Positions 8,900-18,730 of a stretch of 60,728 nt of DNA are shown one piece after another (the first letter of the stretch is position 1; every line of letters begins with the position of its first letter). Under the pieces are notes generated by a model. It was not told the DNA's origin. It made no database searches and saw nothing but the letters and a program-made list of their open reading frames with translations. Position numbers and translations under genes: made by a program. Source of the stretch: Methanomassiliicoccales archaeon (GTDB lineage: Archaea > Thermoplasmatota > Thermoplasmata > Methanomassiliicoccales > JAAEEP01); contig JAAEEP010000013.1 of assembly GCA_013415695.1 (NCBI GenBank), positions 1 through 60,728 on the forward strand, given 5' to 3'.

Positions 8900-9241
8900 T
8901 CAAAGACTGAACTCTATTAGAACGTTCCTCGCAAGAGCCAGACCAGAAGCCACCTCAACGCATTTTATCACAGCTATAGGGAGAGGGCAAGTTGCATGTG
9001 ACAGGATCTCCCCCGCAATTTCAAAGACCTTGTTCTCGCAGTAAGGCATCTTGAGGGCTGAGAAGGGTTCTACATCCCCCAGAGCATCATTGAATTTCTT
9101 CACGTTAGGACACTCACTATCTATTTCGAATCTGACCTTTCCATCAATTAAGTAGGCCGATATGTAGCATCCAAAGCGACAAACACCTGAGTCAACATGA
9201 GCCTTTACCAAAGGCACCCTAAGTTCATCTGAAGCGTTCAA
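8900..9241 (-). CDS. uncharacterised Cys-containing protein
   Basis: 113 residues with five Cys, including VCRFGCYISAYL near residue 20, SECPNVKKF near 45 and HATCPLP near 88. The spacing suggests a metal or Fe-S site but no known motif is certain. It starts at a TTG (9241) with GAGTGAT just upstream, 4 bases after the DUF4443 regulator gene, so the two form an operon. It may be a sensor or redox partner of that regulator; this is a guess from position. Confidence 0.7.
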   Translation of the reverse strand: MNASDELRVPLVKAHVDSGVCRFGCYISAYLIDGKVRFEIDSECPNVKKFNDALGDVEPFSALKMPYCENKVFEIAGEILSHATCPLPIAVIKCVEVASGLALARNVLIEFSL

Positions 9242-9245
9242 ATAA

Positions 9246-10214
9246 TCACTCTTCCCGATCTCTCTTTATTCGGTGCAGTATCTCGAAAACAGGTCCTTTT
9301 GTTATATCCACCACGCTAATGACAGCAACGGCTTCCCTGTTCTTCATTATGGGAACCGCGACCACAGGGACGCCGGCATATGCTCCGCTTGGAGCAGTCT
9401 TCCTGACTATACAGTTCCTTCTTAGAGCTTCTTCCATTACTGGGCCGGTGTAATCCGTATCGATTATACCGCCTCCCTCGCACCTTACGCCATACTGATT
9501 TCTGCTTCTCATGGATAGGGGGAGTCTTCCTACAAGCTCGTGAACTGCAAGTGCCAGACATTTCAACTCCTCTGCACCAGTGTCACGGGAGATGATCTGG
9601 GATCCTTCTTGCCAGCATTGAGCAGAATCTGATCCTAATGCGAGAGAGGCCGAAACAGCTCCTCTTTCAGCGACGTCGTAGGAGAGGCCAGAACCTACAA
9701 TGATCACATCGTTCTCCTCAATTTCGAATGCTTCAACAAGAGGTCTCAATTGCTCTTTAGGGGGATGTTGAGAATCTCCCGGAAAGGAGAGCTCGCCGTC
9801 TCTAAACACCAATGTGGTAGCTCCTGCCGCCCCTGCTCTCACGGCTTCATCCCGCTGATCGCAGCCCAGGGCGATCAAGTGAGCCATTCCCTTGATGAGA
9901 ACCGCGCAGTCAAACGCGCTCAGGGTCAACTCCCCCATGTCAACCCTTTTTGCCTGGATATCGAAGGAAATGAACTTCCTTATACCGCTCTCGGTTAAGA
10001 TTGCCCCCCGTCTAGTGTTCTCTACGCTCCCTTCCTTCACCAACTTTTCAAGAACGGTCCTCGTACTTCCCTCACCAACCCCCAACTCCTTGGAGAGAGC
10101 CTTTCTTCCTATTGGTCCCTTATTGTTGATGATCTCGTAGGCCTTCCAAATATGATAACCAGAGAACTTGGGAGTAGGGCCGCCCCCCGCGTAGGAGTTC
10201 AACCTCAGAGCCAT
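9246..10214 (-). CDS. DUF4443-type HTH regulator with C-terminal sensor domain
   Basis: 322 residues from the ATG at 10214 (a TTG one codon upstream is less likely). The N-terminus has a winged HTH (residues about 20-75: RKALSKELGVGEGSTRTVLE). The middle is DUF4443-like (GATTLVFRDGELSFPG). The C-terminal part (GAYAGVPVVAVPIMKN, then AVISVVDIT) resembles the DUF2111 domain of methanogens, which looks like a small-molecule sensor. An inverted GGATGGAT repeat overlaps its start region, and similar arms lie in the mcr promoter. A regulator of mcr and of itself is therefore plausible but unproven. Confidence 0.72.
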   Translation of the reverse strand: MALRLNSYAGGGPTPKFSGYHIWKAYEIINNKGPIGRKALSKELGVGEGSTRTVLEKLVKEGSVENTRRGAILTESGIRKFISFDIQAKRVDMGELTLSAFDCAVLIKGMAHLIALGCDQRDEAVRAGAAGATTLVFRDGELSFPGDSQHPPKEQLRPLVEAFEIEENDVIIVGSGLSYDVAERGAVSASLALGSDSAQCWQEGSQIISRDTGAEELKCLALAVHELVGRLPLSMRSRNQYGVRCEGGGIIDTDYTGPVMEEALRRNCIVRKTAPSGAYAGVPVVAVPIMKNREAVAVISVVDITKGPVFEILHRIKRDREE

Positions 10215-10217
10215 CAA

Positions 10218-10240
10218 AGGATGGATAATACATCCATCCT
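10218..10240. promoter_or_regulatory. inverted repeat at the DUF4443 regulator start
   Basis: AGGATGGAT and ATCCATCCT are perfect 9-bp arms with a 5-base spacer. They end 4 bases before the regulator's ATG, and a TATA-like AT stretch lies immediately upstream. This position would block transcription, as in autorepression. The arms resemble those at 3337-3357. Confidence 0.55.
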
Positions 10241-10385
10241 AATAAATCATATGCAGAATTCCTTCAATATAATAGTTTCTTAGAGTAAATCATCGTTGTT
10301 AAGACCGATATCTGGAATTAGTCTCTAATCACCGTTAACTTTTTTTAGAAACCTTTATTATCATTATAAGCTTACGCTCTTTTGT

Positions 10386-12083
10386 ATGCCAGACAACTCC
10401 GATCCCTTCATAATAATCGAGGATGTGACTAAGAGGTTCGATGGCACTCCAGTTCTCAGGAACATTAGTGCTGAGATACGCCCAGGAGAGGTACTTGGGC
10501 TTATCGGACGCAGCGGTTCTGGAAAATCAGTTCTCATTCACATGCTCCGGGGAAGTCCGGATTACAGGCCTGATTCTGGCAGAGTGCTATATAGAATAAG
10601 TCATTGCGATTCATGCGGCTGGATAGACATCCCCAATGGTAAGAATTGCACCATGTGCGGTTCTTCCACAAGTAAAATGGATATCGATTTTTGGGAACTC
10701 GATGATCGTAATCCTCTGAAACTTGCCATGAAACAGAGGATAGCTATCATGCTGCAGAGGACATTTGCACTCTACGGCGAGATGACCGTTATCGAGAACA
10801 TCTTCGAGGCCATGGGAGAAGGGGTTGAAGAGAAGAATAAAGTGAACAGGGCAATTCAACTACTGAAACTTGTGGACCTGACTCACCGTACCATGCACAT
10901 CGCCAGAGACCTCTCAGGGGGGGAGAAGCAGAGATGTGTTCTCGCAAGACAATTGGCCAGAGACCCAATACTCTTCCTGGCAGATGAGCCAACGGGCACG
11001 CTAGATCCCCAAACCGCCGAAATCGTGCACAAGACACTCATCGATGCGGTGAAGGATACTGGTATGACCATGGTTGTTACATCTCACTGGCCAGAAGCGA
11101 TCAAGCTCCTTTCCGATAAGGCAATTTGGCTCGAGGAGGGCGAGATAAAGGACCAGGGTGATCCGATCAAGGTCACCAATAAGTTCATGGAAGGGTATGA
11201 ACTCACAACCGATCATGAGGTCGAGATGGGTAACCCCATCATCCGGGTGGAACATGCCAAGAAGTACTTCTACTCCATCCAGAGGGGAGTAATAAAAGCC
11301 GTTGATGACGTCACTTTTAATGTCGCCGAGAAAGAAATTTTCGGTCTTGTGGGTCTTAGCGGTGCTGGAAAGACTACTCTCTCGAAGATGATTGCTGGCA
11401 TTCTCGATCAAAAGTTGGTAGCAGGAAGGATCGAGAAGGACCTCAGTATCACTGTTGGTGCCACGGAGACCAGTTCTGACACATACATCCAACCCGGGGC
11501 GCATGTAAGAATCGGAGATATTTGGGTCAACATGTCCGAGTACGGACCAACTGGAAGAGGAAGGGCGACGCCTTACATCGGGCACCTCCACCAGGAATAT
11601 TCCCTATATCCATTTGACACGATACTGCAGAATCTAACGGTATGTATAGGAATGAAGATGCCCGCAGAGCTGGCAAAGATTAAGGCCATCCAGGTTCTGA
11701 AGGGTGTGGGCTTCACAGATAGAGAGGTAGAGCGCATACTATATGCATACCCAGATACGCTGTCGGTAGGCGAGAAGCAGAGGGTGGCACTAGCCCAAGT
11801 GTTGATCAGGGAACCCCGGATCACCATCCTTGATGAGCCGACAGGAACAATGGACCCCATAACCAAGATGGCGGTCGTTGACTCGATTCTTTCCGCCAGG
11901 AAGGAGCTCGGTGAGACCTTCTTGATTGTGAGCCATGACATGGACTTCGTTCTCAATGTATGCGACAGGGCAGCTCTCATGAAGGACGGAAAGATCGTCG
12001 CATTGGGTGACCCTGAGGAGATCATCCCCCACCTCACCGAGAAAGAAACCAAGATCATGTTCGGTGGCGGTGTTGAGGCTTGA
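10386..12083 (+). CDS. atwA: MCR activation component A2 (AtwA), twin ABC ATPase
   Basis: 565 residues forming two fused ABC ATPase domains with no membrane part. Domain 1 has Walker [11 protein letters not shown] (about residue 38) and signature LSGGEKQR (about 178). Domain 2 has [10 protein letters not shown] (about 324) and LSVGEKQR (about 460). AtwA is the ATP-dependent factor that reductively activates MCR by bringing nickel in F430 to Ni(I). A four-Cys insert (CDSCGW ... CTMCGS, about residues 76-97) lies in domain 1. The stop codon overlaps the mcrC start, so the two are coupled. Confidence 0.95.
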   Translation: MPDNSDPFIIIEDVTKRFDGTPVLRNISAEIRPGEVLGLIGRSGSGKSVLIHMLRGSPDYRPDSGRVLYRISHCDSCGWIDIPNGKNCTMCGSSTSKMDIDFWELDDRNPLKLAMKQRIAIMLQRTFALYGEMTVIENIFEAMGEGVEEKNKVNRAIQLLKLVDLTHRTMHIARDLSGGEKQRCVLARQLARDPILFLADEPTGTLDPQTAEIVHKTLIDAVKDTGMTMVVTSHWPEAIKLLSDKAIWLEEGEIKDQGDPIKVTNKFMEGYELTTDHEVEMGNPIIRVEHAKKYFYSIQRGVIKAVDDVTFNVAEKEIFGLVGLSGAGKTTLSKMIAGILDQKLVAGRIEKDLSITVGATETSSDTYIQPGAHVRIGDIWVNMSEYGPTGRGRATPYIGHLHQEYSLYPFDTILQNLTVCIGMKMPAELAKIKAIQVLKGVGFTDREVERILYAYPDTLSVGEKQRVALAQVLIREPRITILDEPTGTMDPITKMAVVDSILSARKELGETFLIVSHDMDFVLNVCDRAALMKDGKIVALGDPEEIIPHLTEKETKIMFGGGVEA

Positions 12084-12697
12084 AGTCGCGGATCGGCCGA
12101 CATCTGAGTTTTGTCGAATGCAGGGAGACCAGGGGACTGGGTGTAGGCGGGGGTCTTGCCCAGAGGGCAACCATCTCGGAGAGCGGTAGGGACGTTGTGG
12201 CAGTGGCAATGGGCCCCGGAAAAAGACATATTACCAAGCCCGTCTGTGAGATAACATATGCATTGAGAGAGGAGGGCATAGATACTTCGGTCATCGTGAT
12301 AAATGCCGGGTCAGGAGTACCGGCGGATGCACCTGATGTCAGTACAGGATCCCTTTTTGGATTGGATCCTATCGAGGTTGCTCGAATACAGCAATTCAAC
12401 CTTGCACTCATACATCTGGGTAATGTCAAGAATCACATCATCTATAAGGCCAGGCTCATCCTCAGAAATGTGGATATTCCAGCCGTGATCGTCTGTCAAG
12501 CGCCAGTGGACTTCGAGGACTTTGCCAATATCGGCGTCAAGACGCGGTATGTCATGCCCAAACCTGAACATACTGGAACAAAAGGAAAGATCATGGATAT
12601 CGTTACCGGTGTGGTTCGAGGGGTCACCTGCCCCCAGAACAAGCTGGACGAGATCGTTTCCAAAATCAATAGGAATCTCGAAGCGACAAAGAAATAG
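12080..12697 (+). CDS. mcrC: methyl-coenzyme M reductase operon protein C
   Basis: 205 residues. It matches McrC along its length, with [20 protein letters not shown] near the start, [20 protein letters not shown] at about residue 50, and [19 protein letters not shown]. McrC belongs to the MCR activation complex together with AtwA and marker proteins. The start is a TTG that overlaps the atwA stop (12080-12083). In many methanogens mcrC lies between mcrD and mcrG; here it is with atwA. Confidence 0.95.
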   Translation: MKSRIGRHLSFVECRETRGLGVGGGLAQRATISESGRDVVAVAMGPGKRHITKPVCEITYALREEGIDTSVIVINAGSGVPADAPDVSTGSLFGLDPIEVARIQQFNLALIHLGNVKNHIIYKARLILRNVDIPAVIVCQAPVDFEDFANIGVKTRYVMPKPEHTGTKGKIMDIVTGVVRGVTCPQNKLDEIVSKINRNLEATKK

Positions 12698-12707
12698 TCG
12701 ATTTCGA

Positions 12708-13271
12708 TCATTCAAGGTCGAATCCAACAAGATGCGTCCAGTGCTTGGTATTCTCGTAATCCATCAGGCATCGGATGTGGTGATCGCTGAGAGTGGATAT
12801 GCTTCCTGATGCCACTCTTGCGACGCCATCGATATCTTCGATATACTTGAATTCCAGGTTTGGCATCACAAATATGGGATCCCCCTCTACCTCCAAATGC
12901 GTGTAGATAACGAAATCTTCGGATAGGAAATGGACATCCTCCTTTCCCATCAATTGGCTCCTCTTCTCTTCATTCACGAACTCGCCAATGATGTTGCCCT
13001 TCTCATCCACCATGATCAAGGGCTGGGAATCTCCCAGGACAATGGTGTCCGACTCGAATACTATGACTATGGAGATATCCCTGCTCAATGATTCCCAGAC
13101 TCCTAGATTCCTGAATGGCATCAGCCCGCCCGCAGCGCCATTGGTCTCAGCTTCCCTCTCCAGTTGAACGATTTTCTCCTTAAGTTGAGGGTCAAGAAAG
13201 ATCATATCGATTACCCCCGGTAGTTGTCTAATTCTAGCTTCGACTTGGGTAAGGATGTCTTCCCTGTCCAT
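12708..13271 (-). CDS. uncharacterised protein, paralogue of the 7988-8533 protein
   Basis: 187 residues from the ATG at 13271, chosen because GAGGCG and a TATA-like CTTTATTAAT lie upstream and because the N-terminus then aligns with the paralogue. Shared blocks are a helical start ending GVID/GVIE, a GNIIGE/GIIMGKE turn, FLSEDFVIYTHL and the terminal LVGFDLE. It sits on the opposite strand between mcrC and MMP3. Family and function are not recognised; the position suggests a link with MCR or its activation. Confidence 0.7.
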   Translation of the reverse strand: MDREDILTQVEARIRQLPGVIDMIFLDPQLKEKIVQLEREAETNGAAGGLMPFRNLGVWESLSRDISIVIVFESDTIVLGDSQPLIMVDEKGNIIGEFVNEEKRSQLMGKEDVHFLSEDFVIYTHLEVEGDPIFVMPNLEFKYIEDIDGVARVASGSISTLSDHHIRCLMDYENTKHWTHLVGFDLE

Positions 13272-13563
13272 CGCCTCTGGAAGATACTGCCGATTAATAA
13301 AGATATCATCGGATAGATAATGTATCATTCGTCCAATAAAATAACAGAAAGAGATGAACACGACAATTGCCTCATTGAAATACTCAAAATTACGAATTCG
13401 TCTTTGCTCGAATACAACGAGGACAGGTTCTATTGCGAAAGTTTGAGGTCCTAGTGAGAAACCTCTTTCTTACTTATTCCAACCTCGAAAATCATGATTT
13501 CCCATCCAGCAAATATGTGGAGGGAAAACATATTTAGTTCCGCTCGCAATGCTGGATGTGCAT

Positions 13564-15102
13564 ATGATCATCACTGTCAATGGAAAGGTCATCGAGGCGG
13601 ATGATAATGCTGTTCTAGGTGAAGTGATTAAAGATCAAATCCATCATCCTGGCTCGAAGATCGCTATCGTTAGATCTGCGGACCTTGTTAAGAAAGAGAC
13701 GACCGATTTCGAGCTAGTTACTTCCAAGGGATCCATGATACTCAGGTTAAATGATTCCCGTTTTGCCCACATTGTAGAGGATCTGATCCCACAAATCGTT
13801 GGTCTGGCCATAAGGTGGCGAACCTCCAAACTGCTGGCAATAGGGTCCTTTGGTACCGATATAGAAGTGACCAGAGGGTCATTCAGGTTCAAGCGATACG
13901 ATTGTTTCTTCTCCCTGGGGGGATTCGACAGCACCACATCGTACTTCATGGTCGCCAAGGTCGATCACCAAGGTCAATACGGTGTCGATGGAGGGGTGTT
14001 TGGAAGGATCACCAGGGGAAGACACCTTCTGAAGGAACTTGATGAGGGCGATAAGATCCTGGAAATCAAACCTATTGTATTGGAGATGAAAGAGAAGGAC
14101 GCCTTCGTGACCGATGATCTCGGAATCAAGCTTGAGGATGGCATGTCCATAGAGACACATGTTTCGGTGTCCCTCTCTCCCCAGTCCCCGGTGAGTTCTG
14201 AGCACTTCCTGGTGCTTTCAAGGAATGGACATATTCCTATCACCGAGACAACCTCTACATACAATGCATGCTCAAAGAACCTGGATGTCTCATTGATGGC
14301 CGAGAAGGTAATGGTCAGGGACGCGAACATCGTTACCGTGAGGCACGATGGTGCGGGCGAGGGAAGAGTCTACTTTTACAAGGTGAGGAGGCAGCTCAAC
14401 CCCTCTCATTCTCTGGTAGGGGAAGTCGTGAATGGGAGGGAACTGATCCGATTGGTAGGGATGGGGTCCGATGTTACCGTTACCACCGACCCTCCCCGAA
14501 TAATGACCATAGGGATGACCCAGAGTCAAGGTCAAACTTTCCTTGAGAACATGGGGTATACACAGGTAAGGACTGGTCTGGAGAACGACGATTCTATCAT
14601 CGTTGAACAGGAGCCAGAACTTACAATGGACGTTATCGGAGGGAAGGAGGTCGAGACCTTCGGCGTACCCGCGGACGCAATCAACGAGTGGGAGTTCTCG
14701 GAGGATATCTCGCCCAGGGCCGTCCACTATATCAGAAAGATCACTGGTCTGAACCATAAGCCAGTGGGAACATTGAAGGTGCATTTCACCTACCCAGGAA
14801 TGCCCCTTATTACTTTCGAGGGCAACCAGAAGGAAGGGTTGAATCTGATTCCCGAGAAGAGTTTTGGCCAGGTCTGCAGAAAGGGCGAGATAGGAGTCAC
14901 AAACCAGTCTCGGCCACAGAAAGGTTTGATAGGGATGAGGCTTGACGATAGTGATGAGTTCGGTCCCACGGGAGAGGAGAGATATGGCACCAACATCGTG
15001 GGAAGCATAGTCAGCCCCCTCGAGAGAATGATGAAGAATATCAAGGACGGTGACGTAATATACGTCAGGGAGGTTCCTGCTGAAGGAGAGGAGGAAGGAT
15101 GA
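13564..15102 (+). CDS. methanogenesis marker protein 3
   Basis: 512 residues from the second ATG (MIITVNGKVIEADD). The upstream ATG at 13549 lies only about 15 bases after the TATA box (TATTTAG at 13531), too close to be transcribed. The N-terminal ubiquitin-like segment is followed by a cyclophilin-like part (SLGGFDSTTSYFMVAKVDHQ ... GGVFGRITRGRHLLKEL) and a later repeat-like half. MMP3 is a conserved methanogen protein reported with the MCR activation machinery. It is the first gene of the overlapping set MMP3-6-5-15-17-7. Confidence 0.9.
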   Translation: MIITVNGKVIEADDNAVLGEVIKDQIHHPGSKIAIVRSADLVKKETTDFELVTSKGSMILRLNDSRFAHIVEDLIPQIVGLAIRWRTSKLLAIGSFGTDIEVTRGSFRFKRYDCFFSLGGFDSTTSYFMVAKVDHQGQYGVDGGVFGRITRGRHLLKELDEGDKILEIKPIVLEMKEKDAFVTDDLGIKLEDGMSIETHVSVSLSPQSPVSSEHFLVLSRNGHIPITETTSTYNACSKNLDVSLMAEKVMVRDANIVTVRHDGAGEGRVYFYKVRRQLNPSHSLVGEVVNGRELIRLVGMGSDVTVTTDPPRIMTIGMTQSQGQTFLENMGYTQVRTGLENDDSIIVEQEPELTMDVIGGKEVETFGVPADAINEWEFSEDISPRAVHYIRKITGLNHKPVGTLKVHFTYPGMPLITFEGNQKEGLNLIPEKSFGQVCRKGEIGVTNQSRPQKGLIGMRLDDSDEFGPTGEERYGTNIVGSIVSPLERMMKNIKDGDVIYVREVPAEGEEEG

Positions 15103-15524
15103 GCGAGGAGACCGAGACAAGGTTGATCGTGGTCGCTCCCGATTCAGAGATCACCCCAGACCATGTTACGCGGTTCATACACGCGCTGGAACTCCCCATC
15201 ACCGTTAAGGAGACCTGCTACGGCGCCATCATAGAGGGCAAGAGGGAACTGGTCAGGAAGGCGCTGCAGGAGGTGAGAAAACTGGATCCAAATCGTATCT
15301 GCTCAAAGATCAGGGGGTTTCCCATGGGAGACATGAGGAGGTGTCGTGCTCACCATGGATCCCGTCCAGGCTTTCCTCAGCTGGAAAAGGAATGGGAGCT
15401 CCTACCGCTCATCGCAGAAGGACTCAGGTCGGCGGAGCGGGGTGAGAAGATCGAGGAACCGGAGCGCAAGGTAAAGCTGCCTGTGAAGGAACTCAAGAAG
15501 ATCGTTGAAGAGGTTTCACAATGA
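15099..15524 (+). CDS. methanogenesis marker protein 6
   Basis: 141 residues, MMP6 type, overlapping MMP3 by 4 bases (ATGA). It begins with a ferredoxin-like fold segment (TRLIVVAPDSEITPDHVTRF). Near residue 65 it has RICSKIRGFPMGDMRRCRAH, whose two Cys and His could bind metal. Found almost only in methanogens and relatives with MCR. Exact role unknown; the gene order places it with MCR activation or F430-related work. Confidence 0.88.
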   Translation: MSEETETRLIVVAPDSEITPDHVTRFIHALELPITVKETCYGAIIEGKRELVRKALQEVRKLDPNRICSKIRGFPMGDMRRCRAHHGSRPGFPQLEKEWELLPLIAEGLRSAERGEKIEEPERKVKLPVKELKKIVEEVSQ

Positions 15525-15955
15525 AGATATTCATAGACCCTCCAAATAGCCTGATACTCTATGATCTGGTGGAGAGATTTGGGCACGAACCGCTCAGTAC
15601 AATGGGTGCACTGAGGGAGAAGGTCAACACCCTGGAGATGGATTCACCACCATTGAACATCACTCACGAGGATGTCCAGAAAGGCTTAAAATATGCAGGC
15701 ATCGAAGTACCCTCTGGGATTCGTGGGAGGCTGGCGGTCTTTGGACCGTTGGTGGACGAGGCCGAGGCCGCCATAATAATGGAGGATCCGCCCTATGCCT
15801 TTGGTTGCGTGGGCTGCCACCGGACCACTTTGATGCTGAAGTACCTGATAAGGAAGAGGAACATTCCCTTGCTGGAAGTCAAATATCCGACCAGTGAGGA
15901 CGAGGCAAGGACCATGGTAGGGAAGATAAAAGAATTCTTGGAGGGCCTATCATGA
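15521..15955 (+). CDS. methanogenesis marker protein 5
   Basis: 144 residues, MMP5 type, overlapping MMP6 by 4 bases. The mid-C-terminal block [16 protein letters not shown] (about residues 87-102) has a Cys-x-x-Cys pair followed by His. No membrane segment. It overlaps MMP15 by 4 bases, so translation of the series is coupled. Function unknown apart from the association with MCR. Confidence 0.88.
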   Translation: MKIFIDPPNSLILYDLVERFGHEPLSTMGALREKVNTLEMDSPPLNITHEDVQKGLKYAGIEVPSGIRGRLAVFGPLVDEAEAAIIMEDPPYAFGCVGCHRTTLMLKYLIRKRNIPLLEVKYPTSEDEARTMVGKIKEFLEGLS

Positions 15956-17181
15956 TCAAAATCGCGCAGCTATCTTGTGGTGCGGAGTATAGTGGTGTGC
16001 AGTCGGAGATAGAGAAAGCGGCCAACAGCGTCGGGGCGAAGATGGTGTACCCAGACATCGACTATGAAGAGATTGACCGCGCGGTGGAGGAGTTTGGATT
16101 CGATCCCGCCTCACCCACTCTCCGCATGATGATCGCCAGAGCCATGCATCTGGTAGAGGGAAGATACGATGCGGATGCGGTGTTCATAGCTACCTGCTTC
16201 CGATGTGCCGAGGGTGCCCTCATAAGGAACGAAGTAAGGCGATTCGTGCAGGAAAACTCCCGGTTACCCGTTGTCACCTATTCTTTCACTGAGAGAACCA
16301 AAGCCGGTCAGCTGCTGACCAGGATGGAGGCCCTGGTCACCATTGTGGAGAGGAAGGAACTCCTGGCCAGGGAGCGTCAGGTGGGCTTGACCGCTGGTAT
16401 CGATTCCGGATCTACCACCACCAAGGTATGCATCCTCCGGGACAATGAGATCATCGGGAAATATTGGCTTCCGACAGGTGAGGTCTTGAACTCAGCCGAT
16501 ACCAGTTATGAGAAGGCGCTTGAGATGGCCGGAGTAAAAGCCAGGGATATTGAGGCGATAGGTGTCACTGGCTACGGCCGTTTCATCATTGGAAAGAAGA
16601 TGAAGGCCAAGCTTATCCAAGAAGAGCTAACGGTCAACTCAAAGGGAGCAGTATGGCTTGCTGACCGTCAGGAGGGAGAGGCCACCATCATCGATATCGG
16701 GGGAATGGACAATAAGGCCATCACGGTCAGGGACGGCATACCAGACAATTTCACAATGGGCGGAATATGCGCCGGTGCCTCTGGTCGTTTCCTGGAGATC
16801 GTGGCCAAACGCCTTAGAGTAGAGATTGATGAGTTAGGCGCTCTCGCAGACAGGGGCGATTGGAGGAAGGTGAACATGAACTCCTACTGCTCGATCTTTG
16901 GAATACAGGACCTGGTCACCTCCCTGGCCGAGGGAGTTTCCATCGAGGATGTGGCAGCGGCTGCCTGCCACTCCGTAGCGGAGCAGGTGTATGAGCAACA
17001 ATTGCAGGAGATCGATGTCAGGCAGCCAGTGATCCAGGTGGGAGGTACCTCGTTGATATCGGGCATGGTGACTGCGATAAAGGACATGCTAGGTCAGCAA
17101 CCCATAGTTCCCAAAGACTCCCAATTCATAGGCGCAGCAGGAGCGGCACTTCTTTCTTCGGGGTTCCTTGAGGGTCAATGA
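15952..17181 (+). CDS. methanogenesis marker protein 15, BadF/BadG-type ATPase
   Basis: 409 residues. An N-terminal marker-15 domain (1-140) contains [11 protein letters not shown]. An ASKHA ATPase of the BadF/BadG/HgdC activator family follows: phosphate loop [14 protein letters not shown] (about 148), [12 protein letters not shown] (about 245) and [14 protein letters not shown] (about 270) with a conserved Cys. Related activators use ATP and a bridging [4Fe-4S] cluster to push electrons to very low potential, which suits the reductive activation of MCR. It overlaps both neighbours by 4 bases. Confidence 0.92.
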   Translation: MIKIAQLSCGAEYSGVQSEIEKAANSVGAKMVYPDIDYEEIDRAVEEFGFDPASPTLRMMIARAMHLVEGRYDADAVFIATCFRCAEGALIRNEVRRFVQENSRLPVVTYSFTERTKAGQLLTRMEALVTIVERKELLARERQVGLTAGIDSGSTTTKVCILRDNEIIGKYWLPTGEVLNSADTSYEKALEMAGVKARDIEAIGVTGYGRFIIGKKMKAKLIQEELTVNSKGAVWLADRQEGEATIIDIGGMDNKAITVRDGIPDNFTMGGICAGASGRFLEIVAKRLRVEIDELGALADRGDWRKVNMNSYCSIFGIQDLVTSLAEGVSIEDVAAAACHSVAEQVYEQQLQEIDVRQPVIQVGGTSLISGMVTAIKDMLGQQPIVPKDSQFIGAAGAALLSSGFLEGQ

Positions 17182-17750
17182 TGAAGGTAACTGTCGAGGG
17201 CCATGAGGATTGGGGGAATCAGAGCTACGATGAGCTCTTCCGGAGAATACTCTTGGACCTGGGCATAACCAGAATGGTCGATGAGGTCCACATGATCATC
17301 GAACCCGAGAACTCATTCTTCCTTATCTCCCTGAGGGTTCGCACCGCCACCGGTGCTAAGAGCGTATCTGAGGTAGCAAAGGTGGAGCAAAAACCAGAAG
17401 GGGCCATGCTGACAATTACTAACGAGCTGTACGCCCCCAGGTTACTGGCAATGCTCTGGCGAGACTATGGGAGGCAGAGGGTCGACCAACTCTCAAGGTT
17501 CGAGCTTATGGTCAGAGGGGTAAAAGCAGAAGAGCTGGGTGAGAAGATGCTAGACCCCGGAGAGGAGCTCAAACAGAAAGTGCTGGATGCCGTATGGAGG
17601 CTTCTTCCAGAAGGCCTGAAGGTAAGGCACAACATCTATTCTGAGGGCGTATTGACCATTGCGGCCACTGAGCATACTATGAAACAGGATTGGAAGGATT
17701 TGGCCGAGAAGATACATGCCGAGTTGGAACTCGGAAGGGAGGCGGTCTGA
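17178..17750 (+). CDS. methanogenesis marker protein 17
   Basis: 190 residues, MMP17 type. The N-terminal half ([18 protein letters not shown]) is mixed alpha/beta; the C-terminal part is helical. No Cys-rich motif is evident. Start at the ATG overlapping the MMP15 stop (a second ATG follows directly). It is placed between MMP15 and MMP7, both parts of the activation set. MMP17 has been reported in the MCR activation complex of a methanogen; that is literature knowledge, not seen here. Confidence 0.88.
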   Translation: MMKVTVEGHEDWGNQSYDELFRRILLDLGITRMVDEVHMIIEPENSFFLISLRVRTATGAKSVSEVAKVEQKPEGAMLTITNELYAPRLLAMLWRDYGRQRVDQLSRFELMVRGVKAEELGEKMLDPGEELKQKVLDAVWRLLPEGLKVRHNIYSEGVLTIAATEHTMKQDWKDLAEKIHAELELGREAV

Positions 17751-18679
17751 TGTACGAGGTCATGATGTTCGACGGCGGCGTCTACCGAATCAAAGAGTTC
17801 TACGAACTCGTGGAGGACGTGGGGGGTTTCATAATCCAAAAGAGCCAAGCCCAGCAGACCATCACAGTCACCCTCGCAATCCCTGAAGAAGAGAAAGTGG
17901 TCATCGAAAAGAAATCCGAGGAGCTGGGTGGAAGGCTGATAAACGTTCCCCTTGCAGGCACGGAGATCGCCGTGGTGGCCCCGACCTTGGGAAGGCACCA
18001 TATGCCACACCCGGTCTGCGATATCGCCGAGCATCTTCGTCGCTACGGGGCCATAACCGTGGTGATGGGACTGGCAAGGGGAAAGGGCCGGAAGACGGCA
18101 CAGATAACCGCCGACGAGAAGAGGATCATCGAGGAGTACGACGCAGCTGTTTTCGTACTTGGCAACTTCAAGGACTGCATTGTTGAAGAGAAGGTGCGCT
18201 TGTTCGAGGAGATCGAGATCCCAGTTGCTGTGGTTTGTGGTCCTGAACTGGAAGAACTTCCTTCTTGCGAGGCCCTGGTTTGCGGCATAGGTCGCAAGGC
18301 AGAGAGGATGCGACGCGCTGAAGAAATCGAGAAACTTGAGGAAACCGCTCAGGCTGTGGAGAGGATCGTTCGGAATCGTCGTAAGGAGTTGGATGAGGAT
18401 CCCCTTTTCGTCCATCCAGCTGAGATAAAACAGGCCATCGAGGATCTGGAACCCGTTCAGGACAACCTCAGACCGGCCCCCATCGTGCTGCACTTGAATG
18501 GCCTCCGGGTGAAGATACCCTACGCGGAATGGAGAGATACCCTTTATGAAGTCGAGATCTACGGCAGGAAACTGGGTGAGATCGCCAATATCCGGGATGC
18601 CAGCTTGACGGGCTCGACACTCATAGAGATTCTCACGAAATGCGAGGTAGAGGATAGAGACCGCAAGATGTCCAGCTGA
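17750..18679 (+). CDS. methanogenesis marker protein 7
   Basis: 309 residues from the ATG at 17750, which overlaps the MMP17 stop by one base; an in-frame GTG at 17690 is rejected. The middle repeats a McrC-like pattern: EIAVVAPTLGRHHMPHPVCDIAEHLR is close to the ITKPVCEI block of McrC, followed by VFVLGNFKDCIVEEKVRLF, like the Mcr[16 protein letters not shown] block. MMP7 is thus a McrC relative. It is the last gene of the overlapping module. Confidence 0.9.
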   Translation: MYEVMMFDGGVYRIKEFYELVEDVGGFIIQKSQAQQTITVTLAIPEEEKVVIEKKSEELGGRLINVPLAGTEIAVVAPTLGRHHMPHPVCDIAEHLRRYGAITVVMGLARGKGRKTAQITADEKRIIEEYDAAVFVLGNFKDCIVEEKVRLFEEIEIPVAVVCGPELEELPSCEALVCGIGRKAERMRRAEEIEKLEETAQAVERIVRNRRKELDEDPLFVHPAEIKQAIEDLEPVQDNLRPAPIVLHLNGLRVKIPYAEWRDTLYEVEIYGRKLGEIANIRDASLTGSTLIEILTKCEVEDRDRKMSS

Positions 18680-18730
18680 CTCCACAGAAATTCTTAAGTC
18701 CTTTCCAACAGCTGAGGTTATGGGGGTTAA

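Noticed and set aside
14264-14275. third copy of the GCATGCTCAA element
   Set aside because: It lies inside the MMP3 coding sequence and lacks the leading GTA and any TATA box.
14290-15120. 276-residue minus-strand frame opposite MMP3
   Set aside because: Antisense shadow of a recognised gene, with no family features.
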